DNA from: Paraspadella gotoi
Taxonomy: Eukaryota; Chaetognatha
Length of the DNA stretch: 64,000 nt
Assembly: GCA_051294375.1 (NCBI GenBank)
Contig: CM119265.1
Coordinates: forward strand, 12,141,866-12,205,865
Direction of reading: 5' to 3'
Shown: in pieces, positions 31,576-43,517 of the stretch
How positions within the stretch are numbered: position 1 is the stretch's first letter
Layout of the letters: every line of letters starts with the position of its first letter
The notes under the pieces: generated by a model
Told to the model about the DNA's origin: nothing
Database searches by the model: none
Seen by the model: the letters and a program-made list of their open reading frames with translations, nothing else
Program-made: the position numbers and the translations under genes

Positions 31576-32779
31576 TTTAACGCCTCTTCGTTCTTGGTTC
31601 CACAGAAAATCTCGGACCGGATCCGTTCCATCACCGCTTTCGCGATGTTTCCTGGTGTCGGTTCCTTCTTTGCACGGTCATACACAACCGAGTGGGATGA
31701 TCATACACTGCCACGAAAACCAATACAATGATAAAGAATATAAAGCATACATTAATAATTAGTAAATATATTGACTTAGGATCACTGCAGAAACTATTCT
31801 CAATAAATATTGTAAACGCCGCTGCGCCAAGTCGAAAAACTTAAAATTTTTTAAATATAAATTTTTTTTTTTAATATAAATTCTACTTTATATTACTGTT
31901 GTTAACAAGAAAAAATAAATTTAGAGGCGGAATAAATGTATAAAAATTTTACACCACCATTCAAATTTCAATATATCATTCATCAAAAGTAGATTAAACT
32001 AGTAACCAATGTAAGATAATCACAACTCCCGACTTTGTACACTAAAAACGACAGAATTGTTTTTATCTAGTTATATCCACAAAATTAGATATCTAACACT
32101 AAATAGCCAATTTTTAAAAAAAACTACTTTACTAAGAAATCAACGATGCTCTTTAGCAGGAAAATTAAATTATCCATAACTATCCATTTCTAATTAAACA
32201 ATAAATATTCATAAAAGTTGTACAAGGTAATATTGTATGAGTTGAATAAGCCTAAGTCTTCTAGAATTAGCACCAAATCAGGTTAACATAAAAATCAAAT
32301 CAAGATTATAAAAATAATTAATAAACGTAATAGACATCCATGCCATCCGAAAAGAAGTTCACGACAAGGAGAAGCGCCGCAACACGATTCATCTGAAAAA
32401 TCATTGTATTATGTCATCCACCTAGGAAAAAAATGAGAATTAAATGTAATATTTTGATCCAGAATTTTCATAATTTTGCATAAAACGAAGAGTTTATTAA
32501 TTAGGCAAATGTTTGTTTTTCATTGTAAATTAAAAAAGTTCGTTGGGTATTCTTTCTCTACGTTTGTGAAAAGCAAACTTATTTTAAACGCTAATAAAGT
32601 CTCGAAAAACATCTCTCCTTTTCTTTCTATGATAACCTGAAGGTCGAAGGCAAATCCCCGTCGGTTTCGAGGAAGTCCCTAAAATCGGGATCCATTCATA
32701 AAACAGGATGCGCCGCCGTGCGGTTGAAGCGTTCCAGGGCGGGGCGACGACGCTCGAACTCCGTGTATAAACCGAATAA
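31576..32779. other. AT-rich spacer
   Basis: A weak plus-strand frame (31501-31731) overlaps the transposon edge and is not recognised. A decayed ACGCTAATAAAGTCTCGAAA near 32589 may be an eroded hammerhead-family remnant. Otherwise empty to me. Confidence 0.4.
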
Positions 32780-33010
32780 GAAACTTCATATCCAGCTCAA
32801 TCACACACAAAATTTCATTCCAATCCATCCATCCATCCAATCACGAGTAATTGGTGATTTTTGCTAAGGTGGAACAGACGGACAGACGGACATTTATTTT
32901 GCATAATTGTTCTGACATGATATAAACGAGTGCCCAACAAGATTGAGGGGGTGGACCGACAAAGTGAATTATAGAGTCGGGATCTGCTGATAAGCAGATC
33001 CAACTAAAAA
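32780..33010 (+). mobile_element. Helitron/Helentron-like non-autonomous element, copy C (3' half)
   Basis: Shares CTTCATATCCAGCTCAATCA, CCATCCATCCATCCAATCAC and GATTTTTGCTAAGGTGG with copy B. It has a GACGGACAGACGGACA tract and ends with the hairpin GATCTGCTGATAAGCAGATC and CAACTAAAAA. The 5' half is absent. Confidence 0.55.
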
Positions 33011-34198
33011 CTGGACAATCTCTAATGTGCAAAGTTAAATTGTTCATATTTATTATTTTCAGCACCATAATTTTTATGAGGATAAAAACCATTTAATAAT
33101 GATTAATCTTGATTAGTATTGAGCAAACTCTCAAAACTGAATTCCAAAATATCAACCTGGGGCTTTCGAACAGTCCAAAAATCCTGTAATATCATTTAGT
33201 GGAGGATAGTATTTTTAGTAGAAAATAATTCGACGCCAAGGTGAAATTGAAGGAGAATTTATTTAGTGAAACATCGAAGGGGAAGAAATAATAATAATGA
33301 GGGCGAGAATAAAATAACAATGACTTTTATATGAACTACTTTGTTTATCAAAGTAGGAATGTAAATGAGAATGGAATTTTAGGCCGAGAGAAATATTATT
33401 TACATTTTTGTAATTTACTGAATTCTTTCTCCCAATCTTCACTCGGCCATGTTACCAAAATTTCAAAAACAAATAAAATAATATTTCTAAAAATGGTACT
33501 ATAAAAATACTCAGGGTTAAAAAATAAAATTTTTAGCCAAATAACACTATAAAATTCACAAGGTGAGACATTAAATGTAACGGTCAATGAAATCGCGAAT
33601 ATATAAAAGGTAATTAATTTCAAGTTTCAGTCCACACAATCTTACAAAAAATACATAAGCTAACAATTTTCGATCTAACAAAAAAAATGTTTTTCCAACT
33701 TCTTTCTTTTTACGGTAAAGGAAAATAGCAACCTTTCACAAAAAATTTAAACAATTAATTCATTGGAGACATATAATTCATTATTATAATTCTTTCTCAT
33801 TGTCATTTCAATTGGTTATATAATGTTAGAATTCCACTAATTTGCTTATAGCAACTTGCAAATCAGCGTAATTTGAAAAACAATCAAGAAGCATGCAAGG
33901 ACAATAATATGGGTGCATAATCAAATAGTCATCTATTCCCCAGTATGCTAACAGAAACACAACTCAAAACTCCTTTGCGCCGCACCGCCGACAATTTTTT
34001 TGTAAAAAATCTTCACAAAGGTTAAAAAAAATTGAAAAGAAATCTTTTTTGCAAAATTAAAAAAACCTATAAGTAAACGTCATCACAATAATATTTACTT
34101 AATACACAAGCAAACGAATTCTAATTTAACAATTAATTAACAATTAATTAAAGTCCACGAATTGTTAATGAAGATGTCCCATCACGCACGAGACAATT
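33011..34198. other. AT-rich spacer
   Basis: The segment 33190-33236 is the reverse complement of sequence after the tandem hammerhead repeat at 14.68 kb (AGTGGAGGATAGTATTTTTA). The rest is AT-rich with no gene recognised. Confidence 0.45.
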
Positions 34199-34880
34199 TA
34201 CGACGTCGGCATCCCCAGAATGGGCAGATGCAGCACGGTGGACAGCAACTGGCAAGGAGCGGATCACGAGTTAGCGCGACACAGTGGCTGTAGCAAGAGA
34301 GGGCAACACAGAAGTGCGAATAGATGAGATGCACAACAAAAGAAAGAAGATTTTTGGCGCTTCAACTCTGCGCCAGCACATCAATGTGCTTCTCCACCAT
34401 CCCTGGAGATTGTGAGATGAAAAGGATCTTCTTGAAGATCTCAATTCAAAGTAGACTGTCCGGATCCCAGTCTTTCTTGACGAACACTCTATAGTCACCA
34501 ACTGCCAACTGAGGGTGTGCCGGATCAGTGGGTCTGTCTGCCGGAAGAAAGCCCCACTCAGTGTCGTCTTCATCCGGAGTCGGGTCCGGCTGGACATACA
34601 ACGTGGGAGATGCTCAACCTCGCTCCCAGGTATGAGCTTCCATACAGAAAAGCAATTGACATTGATTTGAGTTTGCTGCTTGACAAGATGAAGATGATGC
34701 AATCAAAACGCGAGATGACTTTGTCCATTGATCATTGAAGTTCAGGTCCTTAAACGTGATGCTCATGTCTAGTCCATTGAGTGACGCAGAAGCTGGCAAG
34801 TCGACTTCCATCTATTGCGTCAGTTGACGAGAAATCGACGCGCCCCATCAACGTTCTTCTCCTCTGTTCTTGGTTCATCA
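34199..34880 (-). pseudogene. decayed ORF, possibly of a retroelement or virus-like protein
   Basis: Read on the minus strand, one frame gives DPTPDEDDTEWGFLPADRPT, AVGDYRVFVKKDWDPDSLL, a stop, then EIFKKILFISQSPGMVEKHI. A different frame upstream gives LNGLDMSITFKDLNFNDQW. These look like pieces of one protein broken by stops and frameshifts. The family is not recognised. It neighbours the gag-like fragment at 34.9-35.3 kb on the same strand. Confidence 0.35.
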
Positions 34881-34898
34881 TGATCGTCGTCGCTCTGC

Positions 34899-35264
34899 TC
34901 ATCGCTGCTGCTGCCTGATCGCTCCCAAATGCTGCACCACCGCGCTGCTCTTCAACTTCGATGGTTGCGACGCCATTTCTTCCCGGGAATCCACATCGAT
35001 GATGTTGATGTCCGCACTCCTCGCCGCGCGATTGGTCTCGAGGCCATCAGCATGCCTCGCCACATCAGCCAAGTCTCTGCTGCCAGGATAATAGGCATCT
35101 TCAACTGTTTGTGCAATATCACGATCTTTTAACTTATCAACAAAGTCATTAATAAACTGATTTTCATCCTCCCCAATGCTTTCATAACATAAGAAAAACG
35201 TAAATAAAATTGCATTAAAGTTTCGTCTTTCATTTGTTTCATGGCTTGATACTTGCCAAGACAA
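34899..35264 (-). pseudogene. gag-like retroelement fragment
   Basis: Minus-strand frame with ENQFINDFVDKLKDRDIAQT and ARHADGLETNRAAR, the spacing seen in gag capsid C-terminal regions of LTR retrotransposons. There is no zinc knuckle in frame and no matching pol nearby. Low certainty. Confidence 0.3.
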
Positions 35265-36376
35265 CTATTTTGAAAATTAGGGAACAGATGACCTTTAGTG
35301 AAAGTAAAAATTCGTGCAAAGAACTAATAGGTTTTAAAGCTAAATGCTGCATAATAGGCCTTAAGCTAATCATCCCCGTGCGCTATGATAATGGCTACCG
35401 CCATTGAGAGAGATTCACTCGGAAAAAACATCGCTACTTCCTGCAAGATTATGGATTCTTTTTGCAATGTGGCGAACGGTCATTAAACGCCAGAACGGAA
35501 ATAGATGGCGTCGATTTCGCCACGTGCGTCTACGCCTCTGACTGCGATTGTTTAGATTGAATAATTAAAATTGTTCCAAGAACAAAGTCTTTATTTTGTT
35601 CATTAATAAAACAGAACCTTAATAAAATAATCAAAGCATATAGATATTCTATATGCATTAACAAGAATACAAAAATATGCAATATTGCTAAATGGCAATA
35701 AACAATAATAATAAACATTAATCAACATTAATAAACATAAACGTTAATAGACATGAACGATGGTAGAGATGAATCCTTTGTGAATGAGTTAAGGAATGAA
35801 CTTTGGAAAGGTAACAGGAATAAAGAAACCAATAATAATGATACCACTAGAGTGATCTACATAACTATACATAATTATAGTGTTCACTTGTTTTCAAAGT
35901 ATGTTATGCTACAGAACTTATATAAGAAACTTGGAATATCCATATGTTAACTTCTTGTGTGGCGTCTGCCACTGAGTCCGTGTCGTTGCTGGGGAAAAAC
36001 GGGGTTCCAGCCTACAATGTGAAAGCGTCGTCCGTTTGTTTCAGCTTCGTCTTGATCTGCTTCATCGATTTGCCGACCGCAGCTACGTCTGGCAAGTTGA
36101 TCGATGACCTCGGCGGCGCTGGCGCCGCAGACGTAGCAGGAACGCACGGAATGGGAGGGGAACGGGTAGAGAAGTAGGCGGGTAAGGGAAAATAGACGGG
36201 AAAGTGGGGAGAGATGGAAAAGTGGTGGAGCGGAAAACGAGATGGTAGGAGAAGGCTTGGGTAAGGAAAAAGGAACAGAAGTCACGGAGGCGGGATCGGG
36301 CAGTTATCGAATGGAAAGAGCACGTCTCCGATGCAACAGATGCCGACGAAGTCGTCGTTGGTCGTTGATGACGATG
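35265..36376. other. spacer, no supported gene
   Basis: AT-rich up to about 35940. A GC-richer block at 35940-36430 follows, open on both strands and without a recognisable domain. Confidence 0.4.
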
Positions 36377-36871
36377 CTATCCCTTGAAGAGACGACCGGC
36401 GCCGTTGACGTCACCGGAATGGGCGATCGAGGACGATCCTGTTGAGAAAAACACATACATAATATTCATATCAATATCATGATTCTCCAGGATATCACTC
36501 ATCGTCTTGTCCATTACGTCACCCATTACCCAGTCATGGGTAGTTTTACACACAAACTTTATCTTCTGCCGGACTTCAGATTTCACTTTAACACAAATCC
36601 TCTCTAAAGAAGCGATCATACCATCTCTCTCTTCCATCAACTTTTCCATTCTTTCTTCTCTCTCTCTCTCCACTCTCTCTCTCTCTCTGATGAGTCTTTC
36701 ATTGAGTTCCTCTAACTCAGCAACTCTCTCGTCTTTAGATTTCTCTCCACAATCATCTCTCTCATCGTCTACCGCCTTTTTCAAACTTTGAACGTATTCC
36801 TCATCCGTAGAGGAACCTTTTTGCAGGTCTTCGTCGATCCACCATGATGGTCGATGTCGATCCTTCTGCAC
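36377..36871 (-). CDS. hypothetical coiled-coil protein, 164 residues
   Basis: Not recognised. A minus-strand frame with a strongly charged heptad-like helix at about residues 25-100 (KDERVAELEELNERL, EERDGMIASLERICVKVKSE). A more ordinary segment with HDWVMGDVMDKTMSDILENH follows. A (TC)-like patch (36655-36690) encodes part of the Glu/Arg stretch, which weakens the case. A SINE-like block lies just upstream on this strand. It could be one exon of a larger gene or a mobile-element ORF. Confidence 0.35.
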   Translation of the reverse strand: MQKDRHRPSWWIDEDLQKGSSTDEEYVQSLKKAVDDERDDCGEKSKDERVAELEELNERLIRERERVEREREERMEKLMEERDGMIASLERICVKVKSEVRQKIKFVCKTTHDWVMGDVMDKTMSDILENHDIDMNIMYVFFSTGSSSIAHSGDVNGAGRLFKG

Positions 36872-36939
36872 CGCGCATCGATTCCTCGTTCAACAATGAT
36901 CGAGGAACGACTCTTTAGATCGTCCGCTGGTTTGAATTG

Positions 36940-37105
36940 CAATGGTCTCCCATTCGCCAATTGGTGCCGGAGGCAAGACATTCGCCTCCAACCCAAAGGT
37001 CTGGGGTTCTAGCCCGGTGGTCGTCTGGCAGTTAAGAGGGACGGGGCGCTTCACCCGCCTGTAACCTGGTGTTACAGCCTGATCCGAAGCTCAGGGACTG
37101 CTTAT
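36940..37105 (+). mobile_element. tRNA-like SINE remnant
   Basis: GGGGTTCTAGCCC forms a T-arm-like hairpin with a B-box-like core. Upstream TTGGTGCCGGAGGCAAGA could be a decayed A-box region. A GC-rich body follows (CCTGTAACCTGGTGTTACAG). Sequence-level support only. Confidence 0.35.
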
Positions 37106-37295
37106 ATTGAACGGTTCTGTCATTAACACTTATCAATAATTACTGTCTCTTCAACATTATGATTAAAACATGTTATCCTGAAAAAAAATATATGATTTAT
37201 AAATCTTAAAAAAACAATTTAGATATTTTAGCTCTTCAACACCTTCACCTAAATATGATAATATAAAATCTTGGGTTACTTTTACTTACGCTGAC

Positions 37296-37362
37296 CGGGG
37301 TTAGAGAGGGGTTAGGGTTAAGGGAGATTTAGGGATGGTTTAGGGTTAGGGGTGGATAGGGT
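37296..37362 (+). repeat. interstitial telomere-like patch
   Basis: About ten degenerate units of the GGTTAG/TTAGGG type within 67 bases, such as GGGGTTAGGGTTAAGGG and GGTTTAGGGTTAGGGG. Surrounding DNA is ordinary AT-rich sequence. Confidence 0.6.
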
Positions 37363-38119
37363 AATTAAATAATATTTTTTTAAAATTTTTTTAAAAAAAT
37401 AAATATTTTTAAATAATTTTTCAAAAGCCGCAATAACCGCGGTTGGCGAAAGTCAAATTTAGCCAAAATCTTTTTCTTAAATAAATAACTAACGTTCAAG
37501 CGTCCCCCGTCCAAAAATGAGTTGACAAGAGTTTCAAAATGTATGTTTAATGAGAGAAAATAGGAAAAAAACATGGTTTAGAAACTCATAGAAACAAGTT
37601 TCAGACGGTGATGAAAACGAATGAAAGCAGAACCGTTCCTTAGTAAAACATTGATTCAACCTCAGCAAAAATTAATGTATAGAGAGAAATTTATACTTTT
37701 CTGGTCACAAGTGATAGGAGAAGAGGAGGCTAGATATTCTTCACTTTCTCATTCAAAAATCGTAAATTTTAGATAAAAAAAATGGAATGAAATTACATTA
37801 CGGATTTCCCATTTAATATTTTAAGAATCCAGATTTTTTTCCTTTATCAAAATTGAGGAGTAACTTTGCTATCTCCTTCTTGTTGTGAACTCCATAAAAG
37901 AGTCAATAATTTTTATTGATCGAAGTAGTGATTTTTAAAAAATTCTTGTTTTGTTGGATATCAGGGTAAGTTAAAATTAAGACCTTAAAATACTGGTTGA
38001 AAATTGACTAAAAGGGTTATGATGCGATTTTTTTTCACAAAGTTAAAGACTTATCTGAATGTTGACTCAATAGTTATAAAAGGTTTTCTTGTAATAATTA
38101 TGAACTTGTTTATTATTTT
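37363..38119. other. AT-rich spacer
   Basis: No gene or recognised repeat. Confidence 0.45.
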
Positions 38120-38224
38120 CTATGCTCGTTTGATTTGTCGGTCGTAGGTTGAACTAAATCTTGAATGACGTAAATGTTGAATAAATGACGAATAAATCGT
38201 AAATAAGTTAACAGAAGATACACT

Positions 38225-38400
38225 CGACGATCTTTTGGTGTGGAGACAATGGAGTTGGCGTGGCAGATGATGGAGTTGGCGTTGCAGACGATGGAGTCGG
38301 TGCTGGAGTTGATGCAAGAGACAGTGCTGCAGACGGTGATGGAGACGAAGGAGACAATTAAGATGTTGGCGAAGAAGACGGCGATATTGATGTAATAAGC
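38225..38400. repeat. GATGGAGTTGGCGTTGCAGAC-type minisatellite, possibly coding
   Basis: Degenerate 20-21-base units. On the minus strand one frame gives a Pro/Ser/Thr-rich tract (TPSSATPTPSSATPTPLSP) joined to a non-repetitive segment upstream, 38400-38543, with one stop between. It could be the remains of a low-complexity exon. Confidence 0.35.
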
Positions 38401-38850
38401 GGCGTCGCAAAGGCAACCTTTCTTCTCCTCGGAGATTTTGTTTTTTCGTTAGAGAAGACGCGAAGGGCGATGAAACGTCGTCGATCTGAGCTGGAGATTT
38501 CTCGATCAATGGAGATTATGTTCCAGTTGACGAATTCGATCATAAAGAGGAGAAATCGCTAGAGCTACGGAGAAAACAATGAGCGGCGCTATTGCATCAC
38601 GCATAAAATGGGGTATATTTTTTCGCAATCGAGTAAACAAAAATATTTCGGAATCTTCTTTACCGTTTTTTTAAATTTTAAATTTTTTTCCTTAATTTTT
38701 TTTTCCAAACAATTAATTCCTAATTACTATTGCATAAAAAGGTTTTTATTAAATAATTCATACAAAATATCGAAATTGGTTTATTTTATTAAACATTTCA
38801 TTCGAAATTCAAATCATTTTGATGGTAAGAAAAAGTAAGTAAGAATAAGG

Positions 38851-38986
38851 AGAGAGAGAAAGAGAGACAGAAAAGGTTAAAGTTTCCAACAAAGAATTGA
38901 GACAGATTAGTGGTCAGTATAGAGGACAGATTTAGTTTAGGCTAGATTGAATAAGTGGTGAAAAGAAGTGAAATTTGGTGAAAGAT

Positions 38987-39026
<40 letters not shown>

Positions 39027-39310
39027 CAATTACATTTGAGCAATGTACAATAAAGATAAAATTAAAGAAACTCTCTCTCTCACCTTTCACCAAATTTCAC
39101 TTCTTTTCACCACTTATTCAATCTAGCCTAAACTAAATCTGTCCTCTACACTGACCACTAATCTGTCTCAATTCTTTGTTGGAAACTTTAACCTTTCTGT
39201 CTCTCTCTCTCTTTCTTTAACTCACAAATTATACCATTATTCACAACTGTCAATAAGCGCTGATGAAGACTCGAAAATCTCAGAGTCGAAACATTTCTAA
39301 TAACAAAATC
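38851..39310. repeat. fold-back copy of the pyrimidine-tract repeat, with hammerhead-like core
   Basis: The left arm (38851-39015) and right arm (39066-39215) are long inverted repeats. CCAACAAAGAATTGAGACAG pairs with CTGTCTCAATTCTTTGTTGG, and the GA tract pairs with the TC tract. The right arm has the same order of words as the copy at 27.4-27.7 kb and is followed by the core at 39260. Confidence 0.75.
39260..39297 (+). ncRNA. hammerhead-ribozyme-like motif
   Basis: CTGATGA, A, GACTC, loop, GAGTC, GAAAC, ATTTC. Stem II is a perfect five-base-pair match. Stem III would be weaker than at 30726 because GTC is replaced by TTC. Followed by AATAAAATCGTTGTAACAA, as in other copies. Confidence 0.45.
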
Positions 39311-41280
39311 GTTGTAACAATTCAAAAATTCTTTGTAAATACTAATCATATTAATTATTATAATTAGAATATTTGTTTATTTATATCTTTTCCAAAAAAA
39401 TATAAATTTTAAGAGTTACTAACTGTATGTACAAATAAATATTACTGTTGAGATAAGACAATGCATATTTTAATTTATTTGCCAATATTTCAATTTATAT
39501 TGAGAAATCATTTGTCCTTTAATCTCATTTGCATATTATAGTGCGGTTAAACTTTAAAACGTAAATATTCAATAATGCGCTTTACATTTAAAAAAAATTA
39601 ACTTCATATACATATTTAAGTACATGGAAGGTACAGGAATCACAGACAAGCAAGGCCTAACTCGGAAATCGATCCGGCCTACTGAATAGTGAGGACCGAC
39701 GTAAGCACGAAGGATGAGATTATCCGAAACGATAAATGCTCGTGACAAAGTAAAGTCCGAAAAAATTGATATCATCATCTTCAAGTCGTTAAAAGTTGTG
39801 AACTTTAATTTAGACAATAAAAAACTCCTAAATGTTTAAAAAAATTATTTACGCGCTTTAAAATAGAGAAAATTTGAAAAAAAATAGCGGGATGCGGCCC
39901 GGGCAGGTGATTCCTGCTCGGTCACGTGACTATTGAAATCAGCTCCGATTGGTTCGTTAATTTTCTAGGTTAAAAAAAACGGGATACCGAAAGAGGGCGC
40001 TTTAGTAAATCGGGGATGGGACATCCCTCATATCCTTCCTGGGGGAGAGACGATCCACCGGGAGAGAGGGAGAGAAACAAGGAAGTGCGAGAGAGAGGGA
40101 GTCATTGGAGATGGGATAGACGGGGAAAAAGTTGATACATGATCTTTGATTATTCGATTTCAAGCGATTGTCTAATGTTGATTAATTATCTTTTCAATTT
40201 TCAGATTATTATTTCCATTTCGTTGTCGTCCTTTATAAGGCGTTTCTCGAAATTCGTCTACGGGCGAGGCAATCTTTCCCAGCGCCATCTACTCAGCTCG
40301 GCACTACTCCATATTAGTGCTCACGGTGCCCCCTCCCACCCACCTGGGCTTTGCATTCCTTTGTAACGATGCGCCTCCTAGAGTTAGCATTTCTCCTTCA
40401 CGCGTCTTCTTGTCCTTTCGATTCAAAAACCGAAAAAATCTTAAGAGTTCCAAGTTTTTTTTATCTTTCTTTCGCTTTGCATTTCCCCTTTTTACCTACT
40501 TTTTAGGACACGCTCTCTCTCTCTTCCTCCTCCCCGGGAAGCGTCGCAATGAACGGGCGCCATAGCAACGTTTTTCGCGTCAATGGAAGACGTAACGCGA
40601 ATCGTCGGCCTTGTGACTCCTTTTTTTGGGTCCGGGACGTGTCGCTGTTGTGGTCGTTAATGCGTTCTTCGTTCGGGTCATGGTCGTCAACTCTTTCGTC
40701 GTCTTGGTCGTTGACTCGATGTCTCAGTGAGTCTTTCCCTTTACATACATATATATATATAGTTTTTAGTGTTTAAAATAGATAGTAATATTGTCGTGTT
40801 CGGCATGGTCTCTCGTCGTCGTTGACGTCGTCCCGCTTTTTTTTCGCTCCTTCGTCCTTTTCGTAAAAAAAAACCCAACCTGGAGTTTGTCTAAACCAAT
40901 TAAAATTGTAAAAAAAGTGAATGCACCAATCAACAAAGTTTTGAGGATTAGCTCTTTTATTTCTTTTCCTCTCCAGTCCCCACAACCTCCTTGTCTTCGA
41001 TTGGAGAAATAAAAAAGACAAAAATCTTGTTTTTCTGTCAAACGCCTGTGGATTTCACACCGAGAGAGAGAGAGAGAATGTCCGGTAAATAATTTCCCAT
41101 CCAATCATCCCCTCTTCGACGAAACCAATGAGAGGCGGACAGTGTTGTCTCCAAAGTCAACGCAGGTCCGACTAAAAATATGAGGTGTTGGTTACGCACG
41201 GTTCTTTTTATAGGAGGAAAAAGAAAATGGAAATATACCATCTCTGGAATGATAAAAACCTGAAAGGTTGCTGTCTGGAC
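39311..41280. other. spacer with no supported gene
   Basis: Open frames between 40139 and 41104 are Phe/Ser/Leu-rich translations of pyrimidine-rich DNA. The block 39890-40060 is GC-richer. No family, splice-supported exon or RNA gene recognised. Confidence 0.4.
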
Positions 41281-42200
41281 AAGAGCTTAGGCTAAGTCAA
41301 AAAATTTTTCCAAACTCAGTTTTTTTTTAAATTGCAGTTGAAGTTGGTTAGTTAATTTTTGAGAAAATTTGATAACCTTTGTACTAATTTTGCAAAATAT
41401 AGACTCAATTCAAACATCTATATGTCAAACGATATCAGTAAACCGAGAGCTTTAATTTAAGACCACTCCCAACTTTCTCCAACTTTTGGTGAAAAAGTTA
41501 TTAATCAAAATATATTATTTTTTCTTTAAAAAAGTAATGAAATGGTGAGTATTATTGAGAAATATAATAAGACTTTAATCTAAAAAATTGAGGATACCAA
41601 AAGTTCTATAGACAGTCTTCTTTCAATTAATTCATAAATAAAATTTTTCTTCAAGCTTAAATATAGGTACATCATCCCCCCAAAAATTTTAAAAAATATA
41701 AATTAATTTTTTAAATAATTTACCATAATGATTTTATATAATTTTACTTAATATATATGGACTAGAAATTATAGGATGTGACCTTCATTTTGAGCCTATT
41801 GCCAACTCTTTACGATAAATATTTATTGAGATACTACCAAAAAAGCCCCAAAAATCTTTAAAAAACTTAATTTTTAATTTATTTAAGTCATATCTCAGTG
41901 CATATATAACGTATTTTAAGTCAAATGATTTTATTCAGCAGATTAAAGTGTAAGGCACATATTAAATTCCATTAGTTGTATTATTTTATCATAATTTAAT
42001 CAGGACATTTAATTTTCAGCCAATTTTTACCAAATTTACATATACTTTTGATTTTTACAGCAACAAAGTACTAAAACAGGTAAATAAAACTTGATGATAA
42101 AATCTGTAAGCCAAAAGACCTTAGAATTTATTATATAGGTTTAAAAATTTTTCTCAAAGATTTAATAATATAATGACAATAAAAAAATTAAAAAAATTAT
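41281..42200. repeat. possible relative of the 29.7-31.6 kb transposon
   Basis: GAGCTTTAATTTAAGACCAC with flanking CTTTCT at 41448-41480 matches the inverted-repeat arms at about 29955 and 31298. No second arm or protein could be identified, so this is a fragment or a diverged copy. The remainder is AT-rich. Confidence 0.35.
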
Positions 42201-43517
42201 AAGGAATGTAAAATTTAAGTATTTTCAAAAATAAACAATTTTATTTACATACGTCAAAAAAACAATGCAAAAATAATAAACGATTAAAATTAGAAATAGA
42301 AAACACGGAGTCCATTATCCTTTCGTCGTCGTCGTCGTCGTCTACGTCGTCCTCCCCCTCTGACGTCGACTTCATTCAAAGGCGATCTACATTCAACCCA
42401 CGTCTTTCTTTCCTCTCTGATGGCGAAAGCATTGATTTTTTCCGAATAACCAACCTTCTTTTTCTTCTTTTTCATCCTCTCTCTCTTTTTCTCTCCCTCT
42501 CTCTCTCTTTCTCCTCTTTGCCTACTTTGCCTACTTAATGGTTGATCTTTAATCGCCTCTGATTAAATCAATATAGTCACGTCATCAACGCTTAATAATT
42601 AATTCATAAAAACGGAGTTAATCATTGTTAGATAAAATGTGTTCCGCAGCAACAAAGGCGGATTTAATTAAATATCATCGCCAGAGCTTGAATAATACTA
42701 TTTCTCAACGCCAACGCCAATTTTTTTTTCTTTAAATTTTCACATCGGCGACGATGGAACAATGTTTATTTTTCCGTGTCATTTTTCTCAGACAGACGTG
42801 TCCACGGATTTTTTATGATTAATCCCGCCATTGTAGCGAGGCGGACCGGAAGAGGCGGAAACTGAAAGAGCGAAAAAAAAAGTGAAATGTGGTGGAATTA
42901 ATTAGTCAGGATTAAAGAAGGCTTAAAAAGTAGTTTTCCTGTGCGACAGCCGCTTGGTAACTGGCTAAAGGAACTCTCAATCATTCTTATCTGTTAACCA
43001 TGAACGTACTTACAAAGATGAAAAAATAAATAAATAATATGATTAATATGAATTTCCCTTCGTTCTTTATTTTTCTCTTTTCTTTTTTCTATATATTCGA
43101 CTAAAAGAGAACCACGGGTTTTTTTTTCTCTGCCCGGGCTTTTTCCTTTTTTTTTCAATGCTACAGGACATTGACGTTATTCCGCTTTTCAATTTTCACA
43201 CCATCTCTCTCTTGTCAGTCTTTTCCTCACAACTTTTTTTCATTTTCCTTTAGTTTTTTTTTCTCCTTCCTGCGATAAATTAACTTTTCTTTTCTTCTCT
43301 TTTCTTCAGCGAATAATTTTTTTCCTTTCCTTTCACTCTCTCCTTATTTCTCTCCTACCATTTTTTTCATTATTACTCTCCTCTCAAACTCGTGCTCTTC
43401 TTTTTCTCTTTCCTTTCCCTATTCTTTTCTCCCTTCCTCCCTTTTCTCCCTTTCCTCTCTTCCTTCCCCCCTTCCCTCTCTTCCTTCCCCCCTTCCTTCC
43501 TGCCTTGCCCTGCTCAC
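42201..43517. other. 3' flank of innexin gene B, exons not resolved
   Basis: The last innexin B exon I can read ends in a donor at 43518, so at least one more exon should lie here on the minus strand. A (GTC)n run at 42321-42345 and pyrimidine tracts dominate, and I could not choose a convincing terminal exon. Confidence 0.35.
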
